This document shows positions 1 to 10,505 of a DNA stretch of 64,000 bases, in pieces (the stretch's first letter is position 1; each line of letters starts with the position of its first letter). The stretch comes from Rickettsiales bacterium (GTDB lineage: Bacteria; Pseudomonadota; Alphaproteobacteria; Rickettsiales; JAJNBL01), in NCBI GenBank assembly GCA_021156175.1, contig JAJNBL010000002.1, forward strand, positions 261,029 through 325,028, in the 5' to 3' direction. The position numbers and the translations under genes were made by a program. The notes beneath the pieces are model-generated. The model ran no database searches, was not told the DNA's origin, and saw only the letters and a program-made list of their open reading frames with translations.

Positions 1-160
1 TGCAAGGAATATCGCAGGCGGTATTTGGTTCAAGCCAGCTGATGTCTCCCGTAGATGAGCCGGTTGCCTCTAGAGCCTCGCGTACACGGGTGGTGATGCT
101 TTCATCCAGCGGGCGGATGGCAGGGTTAGCAATCAAGGTAAGGGTATAAGAATGGGTCAT
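1..160 (-). CDS. serB: Phosphoserine phosphatase SerB, N-terminal fragment (cut by window edge)
   Basis: A 53-codon open frame reads from an ATG at 160 to the left edge of the window without a stop. The peptide begins MTHSYTLTLIANPA and continues with a WLEPNTACDIP stretch. This matches the N-terminal regulatory part of alphaproteobacterial SerB, the enzyme that dephosphorylates phosphoserine in serine synthesis. The catalytic HAD domain would lie outside the window. It is divergent from miaA, a neighbourhood common in alphaproteobacteria, which supports the call. Only about one sixth of the protein is visible, so the assignment rests on N-terminal similarity and context. Confidence 0.72.
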   Translation of the reverse strand, partial: MTHSYTLTLIANPAIRPLDESITTRVREALEATGSSTGDISWLEPNTACDIPC

Positions 161-210
161 GTGCTTTATCAACTATTTCGTAAAGGGGCGGTTTCGGTTA
201 TAAGGAAGCT

Positions 211-1134
211 ATGTCCAAAAAACCGCCTCCCATTGTGATACTTGGTGGCCCCACTGCGAGTGGGAAATCTTCGCTCGGCGCTAGCTTAGCGAAAAAGACC
301 GATGCTGTCATCATCAATGCAGATGCAATGCAAGTTTATGCGGGAATCCCTATTATTACGGCACAGCCAAGTGCTTATGAGCAACAGGAAACCCCCCATG
401 CGCTTTATGGGATTCTTCCCCCGGAAGAACTTTGTTCGGTTGGGCGATGGCTGGAGCTTGCCAAAGCGGCGATTGATGCGGCGCATAAGGCAAAACGATT
501 GCCGATCCTAGTGGGCGGCACAGGCATGTATCTTTACCAGTTGATGCATGGGCTCTCAAGCATTCCTGATATCACCCCAGACATTCGCGAGCATGCGCGG
601 GGCCTTCAGCGAGAGATGGGCAATGCCGCGTTTCATGAGGAATTGAAACAACGTGATCCCGTGATGGCCGAACGCTTGCCGGTAGGTGATACGCAGCGGA
701 TGATCCGAGCCTATGAAGTGATTTTGCAAACCGGAGAATCGATTGCTGTATGGCAAGAAAAACCACGGCATGCGCTTTATCCACCAGAATCCTTTATCCC
801 GGTGTTCTTGCATCCAGAACGGCAACAGCTTTATGCCCAGTGCGATGCGCGGTTCCAGAAGATGCTGGAAAATGGAGCGTTGGAAGAAGTGAGGGCCTTG
901 ATGGCACTCGATCTCGATCCCGCATTGCCCGCAGTGAAGGCATTGGGTGTGCCGGAATTAATGGCATACTTGCGCGGAGAATATGCGCAGGCGGAAGCAA
1001 TTATGAATGCACAAATGGGAACGCGCCAATATGCCAAACGCCAAATGACGTGGTTCAAAAACCAGATGACAGAAGCGCTTGAAATCACTACACCGGATGC
1101 AGAAAAAATTTGGGAACGTATCGTAGAATATTAG
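211..1134 (+). CDS. miaA: tRNA dimethylallyltransferase MiaA
   Basis: MiaA transfers a dimethylallyl group to the N6 of A37 in tRNAs that read codons starting with U. The 307 residues carry the P-loop GGPTASGKS (12-20), the substrate-binding INADAMQVY segment (35-43) and GGTGMYL (102-108). The C-terminal part has the RQYAKRQMTWF motif typical of the family. Length is normal. An AAGGAAG ribosome-binding site lies just before the ATG. The gene is divergent from serB, and its stop codon overlaps the convergent addB stop by 4 bp. Confidence 0.97.
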   Translation: MSKKPPPIVILGGPTASGKSSLGASLAKKTDAVIINADAMQVYAGIPIITAQPSAYEQQETPHALYGILPPEELCSVGRWLELAKAAIDAAHKAKRLPILVGGTGMYLYQLMHGLSSIPDITPDIREHARGLQREMGNAAFHEELKQRDPVMAERLPVGDTQRMIRAYEVILQTGESIAVWQEKPRHALYPPESFIPVFLHPERQQLYAQCDARFQKMLENGALEEVRALMALDLDPALPAVKALGVPELMAYLRGEYAQAEAIMNAQMGTRQYAKRQMTWFKNQMTEALEITTPDAEKIWERIVEY

Positions 1135-4043
1135 TTTTCCGTCTCTTCTGCTTGCCATTCTTTCACGCGTGCTAAATGCGCATAATCATTATAACGTGGT
1201 GCTTTCTTTGGATTGGGAATTGCGCGATACGGTGTTGCAGGATCATCAAACGCGTCGATGAGTGATTTCACACCTGTTTCGGCACTATTTATGAGAGTGG
1301 TGATATCGTGTTTCACAGGAAAAATAGTGGCAGGTTCGGTGCGTCCAGTAATGTGCCAATGAGCCAGCGCTTCCGGTTTTGTGCTATCGGGAATGTTGGA
1401 AAATCCTCCGCGTTCCGCAATCAATGCTTCAAGCGCTAATTGGCAGGCATGGCCTTCCACGATTTCTTTCTCAAGCGGTGGTGTGCCGGTTTTATAATCA
1501 ATAATTGCAAGCGTGCCGTCTGGCGTAGAATCAATGCGATCCGCCCGGGCGGTGAGCGTAAACATACCGCCCGCGCTTTCCCATCTATAAAATCCTTCGA
1601 CTTCGCTCTGCGTATGCGGATAGGCTTTGCGCCGTGTGCGTTCATTGTGGATAAACCATGTGGCGATTCGTTCAAATCGTGGCCACCAAAGGCGTTCCAT
1701 TTCTGCTGCAAGCGCATGACCGAAGAGCTCTCCTAGTATTGCGCGCGCGGTTTTGTGTAACGAAACAAGATCGACCTCTTCACTGCGTCCCGGAATAATT
1801 TCAATCAAGAAGCGATGGAAGCTCCGGTGAATAAAGGTACCAAAATCTGCGCCATCGGGCTCGCTGCTTAAGGGATCGAGTTTGCGTAATCGCAGAATTT
1901 TTGAGGCATATAGGCTGTACGGATCGCGCATCAAGGTTTCAATCGCCGTCACCCCCAATTCGCGCGGACGTGCGGGCAACGGAGGTGTGGGTGCAGGCGG
2001 TGCGCAAGGTGTCACCGCATCGGGTTTATCAAGTAACGTTGCCCAGGTTTTGTAAGAAGATGGCGCCAGTGATTTTCCTTGTGCATGCAGCAAGGCCTCA
2101 AAGCGCACGAGCCAGCGTGCAGGCGTAGTAGGGCTGCCGTCGCTTTTTAATGCGCGAGTGAGATAAACATTTTTTGCATGAAAGCTTTGAGAAAAATCTC
2201 GTGCCGATTGTCCGATCGTAATATCTTCTGGTGGCAGGCCGCATGCTTCGCGCATTGCACGATTCATCCACGGATTGCTCTTTGGGAGCGCAGGCCACAC
2301 ACCTTCATTGAGGCTTGCCAAGATTATGACATCGGCTCTCTCTAGCCGCGCTTCCTGCGGAGAGCGCAGGGTCAATCGCGCATGATGGCCGTGCGGCACG
2401 CGGTAGATTTGGTTCTGCAATAAACTGCTTAAGAACGCGGGATATTCTAGTAAAGTAATCGTGCCAAAACTGTTCGCATGTTCCAGAAGCGTTTTGCAAT
2501 AATCCGAAACGGCTTGGCCCTCATCCCCTTCCCATAGCGTTGTGCTTGCGAGGGCTTCCGCGCAAAGTATATGTGCGTGCAGCAGATGCGATAACGGAAT
2601 CGCGCCGCCTTCGGCAAGATGGAAGATCGGTGCAGTAAGTGTATCTAGATGGTCAATCCAGGTTTTTAAATGCTGATGTTCTTCACGCCATAATTGGTTG
2701 CGTATGCCGTTAAATCCAGGTTCAAGATAGGTTCCGCGGAGTGCAATACGTTCAATTTCGCGCGCATAGTCCTGGGATTGTGTTGCGGGCAATCCTGCAA
2801 GGCTAAGCGGATGTTTGAACACAGAAAGGAACGGAACGGGTGCGATATTCGAGGCCAACATCTCGGCTACCAACACAAGGAAACGTCCGGGCGATGTGGT
2901 GATGAGTGGCATCCCCGCAGAATCATCACAGGTGGTATTCCACCGCGCAAGATGTTGCTGCACGCGGGTGGCAAGAACGCGGTCAGGAGTGACGAGCATT
3001 GCGGTTTTATCCGGAACCTCCAGTACATCGCGCAAAATCATTGCAATCGTGGCGGCTTCTTCCTCTTCGGAAGCTGCATCGATGCGGTGAAGCCCGTCGA
3101 TGGCGGTGGCATCCCACGGCGCTGCTTCATGCCAGCGGTCACTGGTGCTCGCAGGACGTAGCATTTCTGAAATCATTTGCGAACGCGGCGTTGCTTTTTG
3201 TGCTTCATAGCCTTTCCAGATAGCAACCGATTCGCGCGGTACATCAAGTGTAGCGAGCAAGATTTTATGGAGATATTCTGGATGGGTGGGAGTGAGAGCT
3301 TCCCAGCTTGCAGTATCGAGTTGTTGGTCGAGGCCCGCGAGAATAATCTCGCCTTGCGGTAGGGTGCGAATCACCTGAAGCAAGCGCCGCGTGGCGGGGA
3401 TACTTCCCGTTGTTCCTGCGGCAATGATGGGGTGCGAAGGCGGATGCCGCTCCCAGAAATCCGCTTGCGCATGAATGAGGTGACTCCGATGTTGGGTCAA
3501 GCTGATGCGGCCACGCTCGGCAAGAATCTTGGGCCAATGTTCGGTGAGGATGCTCAAAAAATGCAAAACCTCCTCCCAATGAATCGCATAACGCGAAGGA
3601 ACAAGATTCTTCAAGCGTTCCAATGAAATATCGGCGGTATCAAAATCGCGGAGCAATGTGGAAAGCGCACGGGCAAGAACCAAAGCCTGTTCGCTTGTGA
3701 TAAAAACGCCGTTGCTGCTTTTTTGCCATTGGCGGATGAGGGAAGCGAGCACGAGTTCTTGCTCGAGTGAGGAAAGCGCCGGTGGAATCGAAATAGTATT
3801 TCCAGAGTCAAATCCCATTTCCTCTTCGCTCCGATCTCCCAACGCTTCCATGCGCGGCAAGAGAAGGGAGGTGCCCACGCTTAAATCACGAAATGCGGCA
3901 TGAAGGCTTCGCACGGCTCGGCGATGGGGCAGGAGTATCTGCACGGAAGAAAGTGCCAGCGGATCATGCCCATAGCGCGTGAGTATCCCTTTTGCGAGTG
4001 TTTCAATAAACGGCAAGTGGGAGGGAAGGGTGAAGATATTCAA
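1131..4043 (-). CDS. addB: Double-strand break repair protein AddB (alphaproteobacterial type)
   Basis: AddB is the second subunit of the AddAB helicase-nuclease that processes double-strand breaks for RecA. The 970-residue protein starts with LPHRRAVRSL, the degenerate P-loop region seen in the alphaproteobacterial family. It ends with a PD-(D/E)XK nuclease domain: GTFIHRSFHRF, then RADRID and the catalytic IIDYKTG near residues 845-853. The helicase part lacks a clean Walker A motif, as is usual for AddB. The partner addA is normally adjacent but is not in this window. The gene is convergent with miaA with a 4-bp overlap of stops. Confidence 0.93.
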   Translation of the reverse strand: MNIFTLPSHLPFIETLAKGILTRYGHDPLALSSVQILLPHRRAVRSLHAAFRDLSVGTSLLLPRMEALGDRSEEEMGFDSGNTISIPPALSSLEQELVLASLIRQWQKSSNGVFITSEQALVLARALSTLLRDFDTADISLERLKNLVPSRYAIHWEEVLHFLSILTEHWPKILAERGRISLTQHRSHLIHAQADFWERHPPSHPIIAAGTTGSIPATRRLLQVIRTLPQGEIILAGLDQQLDTASWEALTPTHPEYLHKILLATLDVPRESVAIWKGYEAQKATPRSQMISEMLRPASTSDRWHEAAPWDATAIDGLHRIDAASEEEEAATIAMILRDVLEVPDKTAMLVTPDRVLATRVQQHLARWNTTCDDSAGMPLITTSPGRFLVLVAEMLASNIAPVPFLSVFKHPLSLAGLPATQSQDYAREIERIALRGTYLEPGFNGIRNQLWREEHQHLKTWIDHLDTLTAPIFHLAEGGAIPLSHLLHAHILCAEALASTTLWEGDEGQAVSDYCKTLLEHANSFGTITLLEYPAFLSSLLQNQIYRVPHGHHARLTLRSPQEARLERADVIILASLNEGVWPALPKSNPWMNRAMREACGLPPEDITIGQSARDFSQSFHAKNVYLTRALKSDGSPTTPARWLVRFEALLHAQGKSLAPSSYKTWATLLDKPDAVTPCAPPAPTPPLPARPRELGVTAIETLMRDPYSLYASKILRLRKLDPLSSEPDGADFGTFIHRSFHRFLIEIIPGRSEEVDLVSLHKTARAILGELFGHALAAEMERLWWPRFERIATWFIHNERTRRKAYPHTQSEVEGFYRWESAGGMFTLTARADRIDSTPDGTLAIIDYKTGTPPLEKEIVEGHACQLALEALIAERGGFSNIPDSTKPEALAHWHITGRTEPATIFPVKHDITTLINSAETGVKSLIDAFDDPATPYRAIPNPKKAPRYNDYAHLARVKEWQAEETEN

Positions 4044-4057
4044 TGCTTAGCCTAATC

Positions 4058-4087
4058 TTGTCATTGCGATGGTTTTATGCTTATAAT
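4058..4087 (+). promoter_or_regulatory. Predicted sigma-70 promoter for cpoB
   Basis: TTGTCA at 4058-4063 and TATAAT at 4082-4087 are separated by 18 bp, about 60 bp upstream of the cpoB start. A 7-bp inverted repeat (CGAACCC/GGGTTCG) lies just downstream of the -10 box. cpoB is usually transcribed with tolB-pal. Here it follows a divergent gene, so a promoter of its own is expected. Confidence 0.55.
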
Positions 4088-4149
4088 CGAACCCCAATGC
4101 GTAACATGGGTTCGTATACGCGCTCTTTAGAGAAAAAGGTTTTGTTATC

Positions 4150-5127
4150 ATGATGCCACGCACAGAAGCTCACCCTACCACTGTTTTAATGTCTCTGGCA
4201 ATAGGTTGCGCCCTGTGGGTGGGTGCGATGATGCCGATGAATGCACGTGCGGAAGATGGGGAAACGGCGGATCGCTTACGCCGGATGGAACGCGATATGA
4301 CCACCTTACAGCAATATGTCTATAAGGGCAAAGGCGGTGACGCTGTGGCATCGAGCGGTGGCGGCGGTGGTTCAGCGAGCGGAGCAGTGGCGGTCAAACA
4401 AATGGAGATGGAAGAACATATACGGCAGTTAAATGGCCGGATTGAGACACTGGAGTTCTCGAATAAAAAATTGGAGAAAATGGTGGAAACCTTAGCAGCA
4501 AGTGTGACGGCACTGGAAACGTCGCAGGCTCAAGCGGCGTCTGCTCCGGCAGCAGCTCCAGCCGCGGAACATGCGAATAACCCTGCAGCAGCGGCTGCGG
4601 CAGAAGCAATTACGCCGACCCCAAAACCTACAGCGGCACCAGAAGCAAAGCCAACGGTTGCAACCCCTCCGGCTTCACCGAATTCTCCGGCGATGCGGTT
4701 GGTAAAGCCCGGCGATGACAAGAAGCAATACGGCGGAAGTCCCGAAGAAATGTATAATTACGGTTTCTCGCTCTTAGGCAAAGCTTTGTATGAGGAAGCG
4801 GAAGCAGTGTTCAAAGAATTTGTCACGAAGTATAACAAGCATGATTTGACCGGCAATGCCTATTACTGGCTGGGTGAAACTTATTATGCGCGCAAGCAGT
4901 ATGATAAATCGGCAGTGCAGTTCTTGAAAGGCTATCAGGATTATCCAAAGAGCGCGAAAGCAGCGGATAACCTATTGAAGCTTGGTATGTCGCTTGGAAA
5001 TTTAGATCAGAAGAAAGAAGCATGTGCGACACTTGGGCGCTTGAACAGTCAATTCCCGCAAGCTTCTGTTGCGGTAAAGCAGCGTGCGAAATCCGAGGCG
5101 GAGCGGTTTGCATGCCATGCGGGATAA
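4150..5127 (+). CDS. cpoB: Cell division coordinator CpoB / YbgF (Tol-Pal system)
   Basis: This is a periplasmic protein that couples Tol-Pal function to septal peptidoglycan synthesis. Of its 325 residues, 1-34 form a signal peptide that ends ARA before EDGE. A coiled coil with heptad-like leucines follows (about 40-115), then an Ala/Pro-rich linker (about 125-185). Three TPR-like repeats occupy 195-320, with EEMYNYGFSLLGKALYEEAE and NAYYWLGETYYARKQYDKSA. A glycine/serine stretch separates the first helix from the coiled coil. The downstream order tilS-ftsH is the classical alphaproteobacterial one, but tolB and pal are not upstream. Confidence 0.92.
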   Translation: MMPRTEAHPTTVLMSLAIGCALWVGAMMPMNARAEDGETADRLRRMERDMTTLQQYVYKGKGGDAVASSGGGGGSASGAVAVKQMEMEEHIRQLNGRIETLEFSNKKLEKMVETLAASVTALETSQAQAASAPAAAPAAEHANNPAAAAAAEAITPTPKPTAAPEAKPTVATPPASPNSPAMRLVKPGDDKKQYGGSPEEMYNYGFSLLGKALYEEAEAVFKEFVTKYNKHDLTGNAYYWLGETYYARKQYDKSAVQFLKGYQDYPKSAKAADNLLKLGMSLGNLDQKKEACATLGRLNSQFPQASVAVKQRAKSEAERFACHAG

Positions 5128-6466
5128 TGCCTCTTCGTTTGAGGAACGTTTCTTAAGCGCGCTTGTCACACTTATTCCGGCGTCCGTTTCATCACTTGCG
5201 GTGGCCCTATCGGGCGGAGCGGATAGTACCGCGCTCGCACTTCTTGCACGTCATTGGCGCGATGCCGTGCCAGGACGGAGGTTGCTTGCACTCACGGTGG
5301 ATCATGGGCTCCGGGCTGAATCATTGGAAGAGGCGAAACAGGTCGCCAAGCAGTTAGAATCATTCGACATTCCCCACCGGATTATTTCCTGGGAACAAAC
5401 CTCCCAAGAACCTTTGAGTAACCTTCATCATCAGGCTCGCGAAGCGCGCTATCACTTGATGGGCGAAGTGTGTGTGGAAGAAAACATTTCCTATCTCCTG
5501 ACGGGTCACCATTTGGATGATCAGGCAGAGACGGTGCTCTTACGATTATTTCGAGGCAGTGGAGTGGATGGGCTGGCGGCGATGGCAGAAAAAGCTTTGT
5601 ATCCTGTCGAGCTTGTTGGTGGGAAGGTGGAGCTTATCCGGCCGCTACTTTCGTTTCCGAAAGAAATGCTGGTAGAGTATTTACGATACCAAAAAGTAGA
5701 ATGGATTGAAGACCCGTCAAATCATCATCCTCGTTTTGCACGAACACAAATCCGTGCACTGCTCGAATCCTTAGGCGAGGAGCGCGCATTGACGGTGAAT
5801 CGCTTATCCGATACGGCGATGCGTATGGCACGCGTGAAATCTTATTTAGAGACACAAACAGATGCGGCGATGGCAGGGTGCGTCCGCTGGCATGAAGAGG
5901 GTTATGCGAGCTTAAACAGAGTGGCATTCTCAACGCTGCATGAAGAGATTGGATTACGGGTGCTTTCGCATGTTTTATGCACGCTCGGAGGTCATAGCTA
6001 TCGGCTCCGGATGGAGAAGTTGGATCGTGCTTACCAGTACCTTTTGGAGAGTGAAAATGGGCAAGCCATTACGCTGGCTGGCTGTGTGCTGCTCCCTTCG
6101 CAAAAGAAGGGGGAAAAGGGAAGAGTGCTTATCCTTCGGGAACTTGAGGCCATTAGCGGTTCTGTGCCGATAATTCCAGGGCACCAGGTGCAATGGGATA
6201 ATCGATTTTTATGTGAAATTCGACCCCCGCTTGAAGCAAGAATAACGCAGATCCAAGCATTGGGCAAAGAGGGGTATGAACGATTATTGCAAGCAAAAGC
6301 GGTCGATACGCACACTATCCTTTTGCCAAAGCGGCTTATTTATACGCTTCCCGCCCTTGTTTCCCTTGAAACAGTGCTTGCCGTACCCCATATAGGATAT
6401 TATGCTCAAGGTATATCGCGGGATATGATTCATATCCGGCGGGCGATTCCCTCACTACTTAATTAG
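5117..6466 (+). CDS. tilS: tRNA(Ile)-lysidine synthase TilS
   Basis: TilS ligates lysine to C34 of the CAU-anticodon tRNA-Ile so that it reads AUA. The N-type ATP-pyrophosphatase loop SGGADS is at 32-37, followed by TVDHGLR and [20 protein letters not shown], all diagnostic. The reading frame extends upstream to 5084, but I prefer the ATG at 5117. It has GGAG about 13 nt upstream, places the P-loop at the usual distance and overlaps the cpoB stop by only 11 bp. It gives 449 residues. Translational coupling with cpoB is likely. Confidence 0.95.
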   Translation: MRDNASSFEERFLSALVTLIPASVSSLAVALSGGADSTALALLARHWRDAVPGRRLLALTVDHGLRAESLEEAKQVAKQLESFDIPHRIISWEQTSQEPLSNLHHQAREARYHLMGEVCVEENISYLLTGHHLDDQAETVLLRLFRGSGVDGLAAMAEKALYPVELVGGKVELIRPLLSFPKEMLVEYLRYQKVEWIEDPSNHHPRFARTQIRALLESLGEERALTVNRLSDTAMRMARVKSYLETQTDAAMAGCVRWHEEGYASLNRVAFSTLHEEIGLRVLSHVLCTLGGHSYRLRMEKLDRAYQYLLESENGQAITLAGCVLLPSQKKGEKGRVLILRELEAISGSVPIIPGHQVQWDNRFLCEIRPPLEARITQIQALGKEGYERLLQAKAVDTHTILLPKRLIYTLPALVSLETVLAVPHIGYYAQGISRDMIHIRRAIPSLLN

Positions 6467-6476
6467 GCGGTTTTTC

Positions 6477-8399
6477 ATGGGAAATACAGGTAAAAATCTT
6501 CTGTTCTGGGTTGGGTTGTTCCTCCTGCTGGTGGTAGCTTATGACCTCTTGAATGGTTCACGCAATGACGCAAGTGCCACGATCCCGTTCTCCCTCTTCA
6601 TGGAACAGGTCGAGAATAGCCAGATCAGCGATGTAGTAATTGCAAATAATAACGTGATCGAAGGGCACCGCAGAGACGGAAGTAAATTTTCCACCTACGC
6701 GCCTAACTATCCGAATATGATTGATGTGCTGCGTTCCAAAGGCGTGACGATTGATGCGACGCCTCCGAATACGGGTATGAGCACGTTCTGGAGTGTGATT
6801 ATTTCGTGGTTCCCGATATTGCTGTTGATTGGGGTCTATATTTTCTTCATGCGCCAGATGCAAGGCGGCGGTGGAAAAGCGATGGGCTTTGGCAAATCGC
6901 GTGCGCGGATGTTGACGGAAAAAACGGGCAAAATCACATTCAAAGATGTGGCCGGTGTGGATGAAGCGAAAGACGAGCTTCATGAGATCGTGGACTTCTT
7001 GAAAGACCCACAAAAATTCCAGGCGTTGGGTGGTAAAATCCCGAAAGGCTGTTTGCTCGTAGGTCCTCCTGGAACTGGTAAAACCTTGCTGGCGCGTGCG
7101 ATTGCAGGCGAGGCCGGTGTGCCGTTTTTCACGATTTCGGGTTCGGATTTCGTCGAGATGTTTGTGGGTGTGGGTGCAAGCCGGGTGCGCGATATGTTCG
7201 AGCAAGGCAAGCGCAATGCACCATGCATTATTTTCATCGATGAAATTGATGCGGTCGGCCGCCATCGTGGTGCGGGCTTGGGCGGCGGTAACGATGAACG
7301 TGAACAAACGCTGAACCAGTTACTTGTGGAGATGGATGGGTTTGAAGCGAATGAAGGTGTGATCCTGATTGCTGCAACCAACCGTCCGGATGTGCTTGAT
7401 CCTGCGCTCTTACGTCCGGGTCGTTTTGACCGTCAGATCGTGGTGCCAGTGCCCGATATCGGCGGACGCGAAAAAATCATCAAAGTGCATTTGGAAAAAG
7501 TTCCTGCGGCGCCCGATGTGGATGCGCGGATTATCGCGCGCGGCACACCAGGATTCTCAGGCGCGGACCTGGCGAATTTGGTAAATGAAGCGGCATTGCT
7601 TGCGGCACGTAGTAACCGGAAAGTGGTGACGATGCGCGAGCTTGAAGCGGCGAAAGATAAAGTCATGATGGGCGCAGAACGTCGTTCGATGGTGATGACC
7701 GATGAGGAGAAAAAACTCACAGCATACCATGAGGCCGGCCACGCGCTGGTATCGTTACATTGTCCGGCTTCCGATCCGATTCATAAAGCAACGATTATTC
7801 CGCGCGGGCGAGCGCTCGGTATGGTGATGCGTTTACCGGAACGCGACAGGCTGTCGGTCACATTTGAGAAATTCAAAACAGATATTGCGGTGGCAATGGG
7901 TGGTCGTGTGGCTGAGGAAATTATTTTCGGCACGGAGAAAGTTACCAGTGGCGCTTCATCGGATATCCGTTATGCAACCAGCATGGCGCGCGGCATGGTG
8001 ACGGAATGGGGCATGAGTGATAAAGTCGGTCCGGTATTCCATGGAGATGATCAGGGCGAAGTCTTCCTTGGGCATTCCTTGATGCAACATAAAACTGTTT
8101 CAGAAGACACGGCAAATCTGATTGATTCGGAGGTGAAGCGTTTAGTGCAGGAAGGTTATGTTACGGCAACCGATATTATTAGTCGTCATATCGACCAGCT
8201 GCATATACTGGCAGGTGCACTGCTTGAGTACGAAACCTTAAGTGGGGACGATATTCGTGACCTGATGGAAGGGAAGGCCTTGTCGCGGCCTTCGGATGAT
8301 GAGCGGACGCCGGAGCGGCCTTCTTCGATCCCATCGTCTATGCCTGGATCACGTGGAGTGGATATACCGCCCGCAGGAGGAGAGCCTCAAGGGGCTTAG
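6477..8399 (+). CDS. ftsH: ATP-dependent zinc metalloprotease FtsH
   Basis: FtsH is a membrane-anchored AAA+ protease that degrades misfolded membrane proteins and regulators. The 640 residues carry two transmembrane segments (about 8-24 and 104-125) flanking a periplasmic loop. Walker A GPPGTGKT is at 196-203, Walker B IIFIDEID at 251-258, the second region of homology [20 protein letters not shown] at 301-320, and the zinc site HEAGH at 418-422. The tail is rich in Pro, Ser and Arg. It lies 10 bp after tilS and is probably co-transcribed. A palindromic element begins 4 bp after its stop. Confidence 0.98.
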   Translation: MGNTGKNLLFWVGLFLLLVVAYDLLNGSRNDASATIPFSLFMEQVENSQISDVVIANNNVIEGHRRDGSKFSTYAPNYPNMIDVLRSKGVTIDATPPNTGMSTFWSVIISWFPILLLIGVYIFFMRQMQGGGGKAMGFGKSRARMLTEKTGKITFKDVAGVDEAKDELHEIVDFLKDPQKFQALGGKIPKGCLLVGPPGTGKTLLARAIAGEAGVPFFTISGSDFVEMFVGVGASRVRDMFEQGKRNAPCIIFIDEIDAVGRHRGAGLGGGNDEREQTLNQLLVEMDGFEANEGVILIAATNRPDVLDPALLRPGRFDRQIVVPVPDIGGREKIIKVHLEKVPAAPDVDARIIARGTPGFSGADLANLVNEAALLAARSNRKVVTMRELEAAKDKVMMGAERRSMVMTDEEKKLTAYHEAGHALVSLHCPASDPIHKATIIPRGRALGMVMRLPERDRLSVTFEKFKTDIAVAMGGRVAEEIIFGTEKVTSGASSDIRYATSMARGMVTEWGMSDKVGPVFHGDDQGEVFLGHSLMQHKTVSEDTANLIDSEVKRLVQEGYVTATDIISRHIDQLHILAGALLEYETLSGDDIRDLMEGKALSRPSDDERTPERPSSIPSSMPGSRGVDIPPAGGEPQGA

Positions 8400-8402
8400 T
8401 CC

Positions 8403-8524
8403 TTTTCTACTATGCTGGCTGTTAAGTGCAGCTCTTTCTGACTTCCGATGCTCACGTACCTTAAAGTACGCTCCGCTTCGGTTTCAGAAATATCCACACT
8501 TTCCAGCCCAGCCTAGCGAAAAGT
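8403..8524 (+). repeat. Palindromic repeat element, copy A
   Basis: The core GATGCTCACGTAC-CTTAAA-GTACGCTCCGCTTCGG spans about 8448-8482. Inner arms TTTCTGA (about 8435) and TCAGAAA (about 8485) pair. The outer ends, left TTTTCTACTATGCTGG and right CAGCCTAGCGAAAAG, are near-complementary. It starts 4 bp after the ftsH stop and ends 28 bp before tsaC. It belongs to a nine-copy family in this window. Confidence 0.88.
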
Positions 8525-8552
8525 ACACACCACCTAGAGCAAAGTACTTTCT

Positions 8553-9146
8553 ATGTCAGATGTGCCTCTCAATAAAACTCTCGCCTGTTTACAGCGCGGG
8601 GGACTCGTCATTTTCCCCACCGAAACGGTTTATGCGCTGGCCTGCGATGCGACGTCCGATGACGCTGTCAAAGCGGTCTTCCGTGCGAAGGGGCGGGCGG
8701 AACAGAAGCCCTTATCGGTGATGGTTCCCACATTGGACGCAGCCGAGGAAATTGCGGAATTTTCAAGCAAAGCGCGTAGCCTTGCGAAAGCCTATTGGCC
8801 GGGGCCATTGACGTTGGTGGTTACGCTTAAAAAAGGGCATCCACTTTCGTCTCTTGTTACAGGAGGAGGTGATTCAGTGGGGATACGTATACCTAATCAC
8901 GCAATAGCCCAAACGCTCTTGAAGGAATTTGGGAAACCTCTGGTTGCCACAAGTGTCAACTTAAGCGGTCAACCGCCGGCGGTCTCGATGGAGGAGGTTA
9001 AAGCCTATGAAAAACAGCTATTTTCGCAAGATATTGTGGTAATTCAGGGGGATGAGAGTCCCATGGGGATGGCTTCCACAGTGCTGGATGTGAGAATGAC
9101 CCCGTTCCAGTTGCTTCGCCAGGGCGCACTTGAGATTATCCTCTAA
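8553..9146 (+). CDS. tsaC: Threonylcarbamoyl-AMP synthase (Sua5/YciO/YrdC family)
   Basis: This enzyme makes threonylcarbamoyl-AMP for the t6A37 modification of ANN-decoding tRNAs. The 197 residues fit the short YrdC-only form. Visible motifs are FPTETVYALACDA at about 22-34 (substrate loop), FRAKGRAEQKPLSVMV (the KxR-type ATP contact), YWPGPLTLVV and ATSVNLSGQPP (SxxN). A C-terminal Sua5 extension is absent. The start is immediately downstream of palindromic element A, and no strong Shine-Dalgarno sequence is visible. It is probably transcribed with ftsH or from within the element region. Confidence 0.93.
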   Translation: MSDVPLNKTLACLQRGGLVIFPTETVYALACDATSDDAVKAVFRAKGRAEQKPLSVMVPTLDAAEEIAEFSSKARSLAKAYWPGPLTLVVTLKKGHPLSSLVTGGGDSVGIRIPNHAIAQTLLKEFGKPLVATSVNLSGQPPAVSMEEVKAYEKQLFSQDIVVIQGDESPMGMASTVLDVRMTPFQLLRQGALEIIL

Positions 9147-9200
9147 AGACTGTATACTTGAACGATCTACCCACTTTTTCTCTAACATAAGGCAAATACT

Positions 9201-10502
9201 ATGAAAGCGGCCACCATGAATGACGGCACCGATTCGGATAAAGCGATAAAAAAACAAATGCATGAAATTGGCCAAAAGGCACGTGCGGCGGCTTTAACCT
9301 TGAGTGTTGCGCCGGATGACAAAAAGAGCGTAGCGCTTCGTAAAGCCGCGGATGCGCTGCGGGAAAATCTGGAACGGATCTTGGCGGCCAATGCAAAAGA
9401 TGTGAAAGAAGCGAAAGCTGCGGGGCTTGATACTGCGATGCTGGATCGCTTAACGCTCACGCCAGAACGTATTGATAGCATGGCTAAAGGCTTAGAAGCG
9501 ATTGCGACATTGCCGGATCCTGTGGGGCGTATGCTCGCGGAGTGGGATCGCCCAAATGGTTTGAAGCTTTCGCGCATTTCCGTACCGCTCGGTGTGATTG
9601 GGATTATTTATGAATCGCGTCCGAATGTGACGGCTGATGCGAGTGGCTTATGTATTAAATCGGGTAATGCCGTGATTTTGCGGGGCGGTTCGGAGAGCTT
9701 TAATTCGTCGGAAGCCATTGTGCGTTGTATTCATAAAGGGTTAGAAGATGCGGGCCTATCGAAAGATGCCGTGCAGCTGATTCCTACCCGTGATCGTGCG
9801 GCGGTGGGCGAAATGCTCCGGATGACGGGTGTGATCGATGTGATTATCCCACGCGGAGGCAAAGGCTTATGTGAGCGCGTGCAGGAGGAAAGCCGTGTGC
9901 CAACATTGCTCCATCTGGATGGCAACTGCCATACCTATATTCATAATAAGGCCAATCCTTCCATGGCGCAGGAAGTGGTGCTCAATGCGAAGATGCGCCG
10001 TACCGGAATTTGCGGAGCGACCGAATCACTCGTAATTGATCAGGCGGTGGCGCCTACGATCCTGCCGATGATTGCCGAAGCCTTAAGCGAAGCCGGGTGC
10101 GAAATGCGGGGCGATAGCGCTTCCCAAGCGATTGATGGACGAATTATCCGAGCATCCGAAAGTGATTGGGGTACGGAGTATTTGGCATCCATTGTGTCCG
10201 TAAAAATCGTGGGCGGTATTGAGGAAGCGATTCCGTTTATCAATCGCTATAGTTCGCATCATACGGATGCGATTATCACCGACGATAGCAGTGCGGCGAG
10301 CCGATTCTTGCAGCATATTGATAGTGCAATTGTGATGCATAATGCCTCAACCCAATTTGCCGATGGCGGCGAATTTGGTATGGGTGCGGAGATTGGTATT
10401 TCTACCGGTCGCCTCCATGCACGTGGGCCAGTAGGTGCGGAGCAACTGACGACGTATAAATACGTGGTTCAAGGAACAGGGCAAATCAGGCCAAAGGGGT
10501 AA
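9201..10502 (+). CDS. proA: Gamma-glutamyl phosphate reductase ProA
   Basis: ProA reduces gamma-glutamyl phosphate to glutamate semialdehyde in proline synthesis. The 433-residue aldehyde-dehydrogenase fold has IYESRPNVTADA (137-148), LRGGSE, the IIPRGGKGL loop and the catalytic cysteine in RTGICGATE (C271). Length is slightly above the usual 410-420 because of the N-terminus. M6 (9216) is an alternative start. The neighbour nadD follows by 3 bp, as in the alphaproteobacterial proB-proA-nadD order. proB is not present in the window. Confidence 0.97.
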   Translation: MKAATMNDGTDSDKAIKKQMHEIGQKARAAALTLSVAPDDKKSVALRKAADALRENLERILAANAKDVKEAKAAGLDTAMLDRLTLTPERIDSMAKGLEAIATLPDPVGRMLAEWDRPNGLKLSRISVPLGVIGIIYESRPNVTADASGLCIKSGNAVILRGGSESFNSSEAIVRCIHKGLEDAGLSKDAVQLIPTRDRAAVGEMLRMTGVIDVIIPRGGKGLCERVQEESRVPTLLHLDGNCHTYIHNKANPSMAQEVVLNAKMRRTGICGATESLVIDQAVAPTILPMIAEALSEAGCEMRGDSASQAIDGRIIRASESDWGTEYLASIVSVKIVGGIEEAIPFINRYSSHHTDAIITDDSSAASRFLQHIDSAIVMHNASTQFADGGEFGMGAEIGISTGRLHARGPVGAEQLTTYKYVVQGTGQIRPKG

Positions 10503-10505
10503 GGG

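Noticed and set aside
2694-3161. 155-codon plus-strand frame inside addB
   Set aside because: It is antisense to a strongly supported helicase-nuclease gene and has a composition typical of a shadow frame.
8296-8721. Open frame spanning the ftsH end, element A and the tsaC start
   Set aside because: It overlaps two well-supported genes in another frame and is held open only by the palindromic element.
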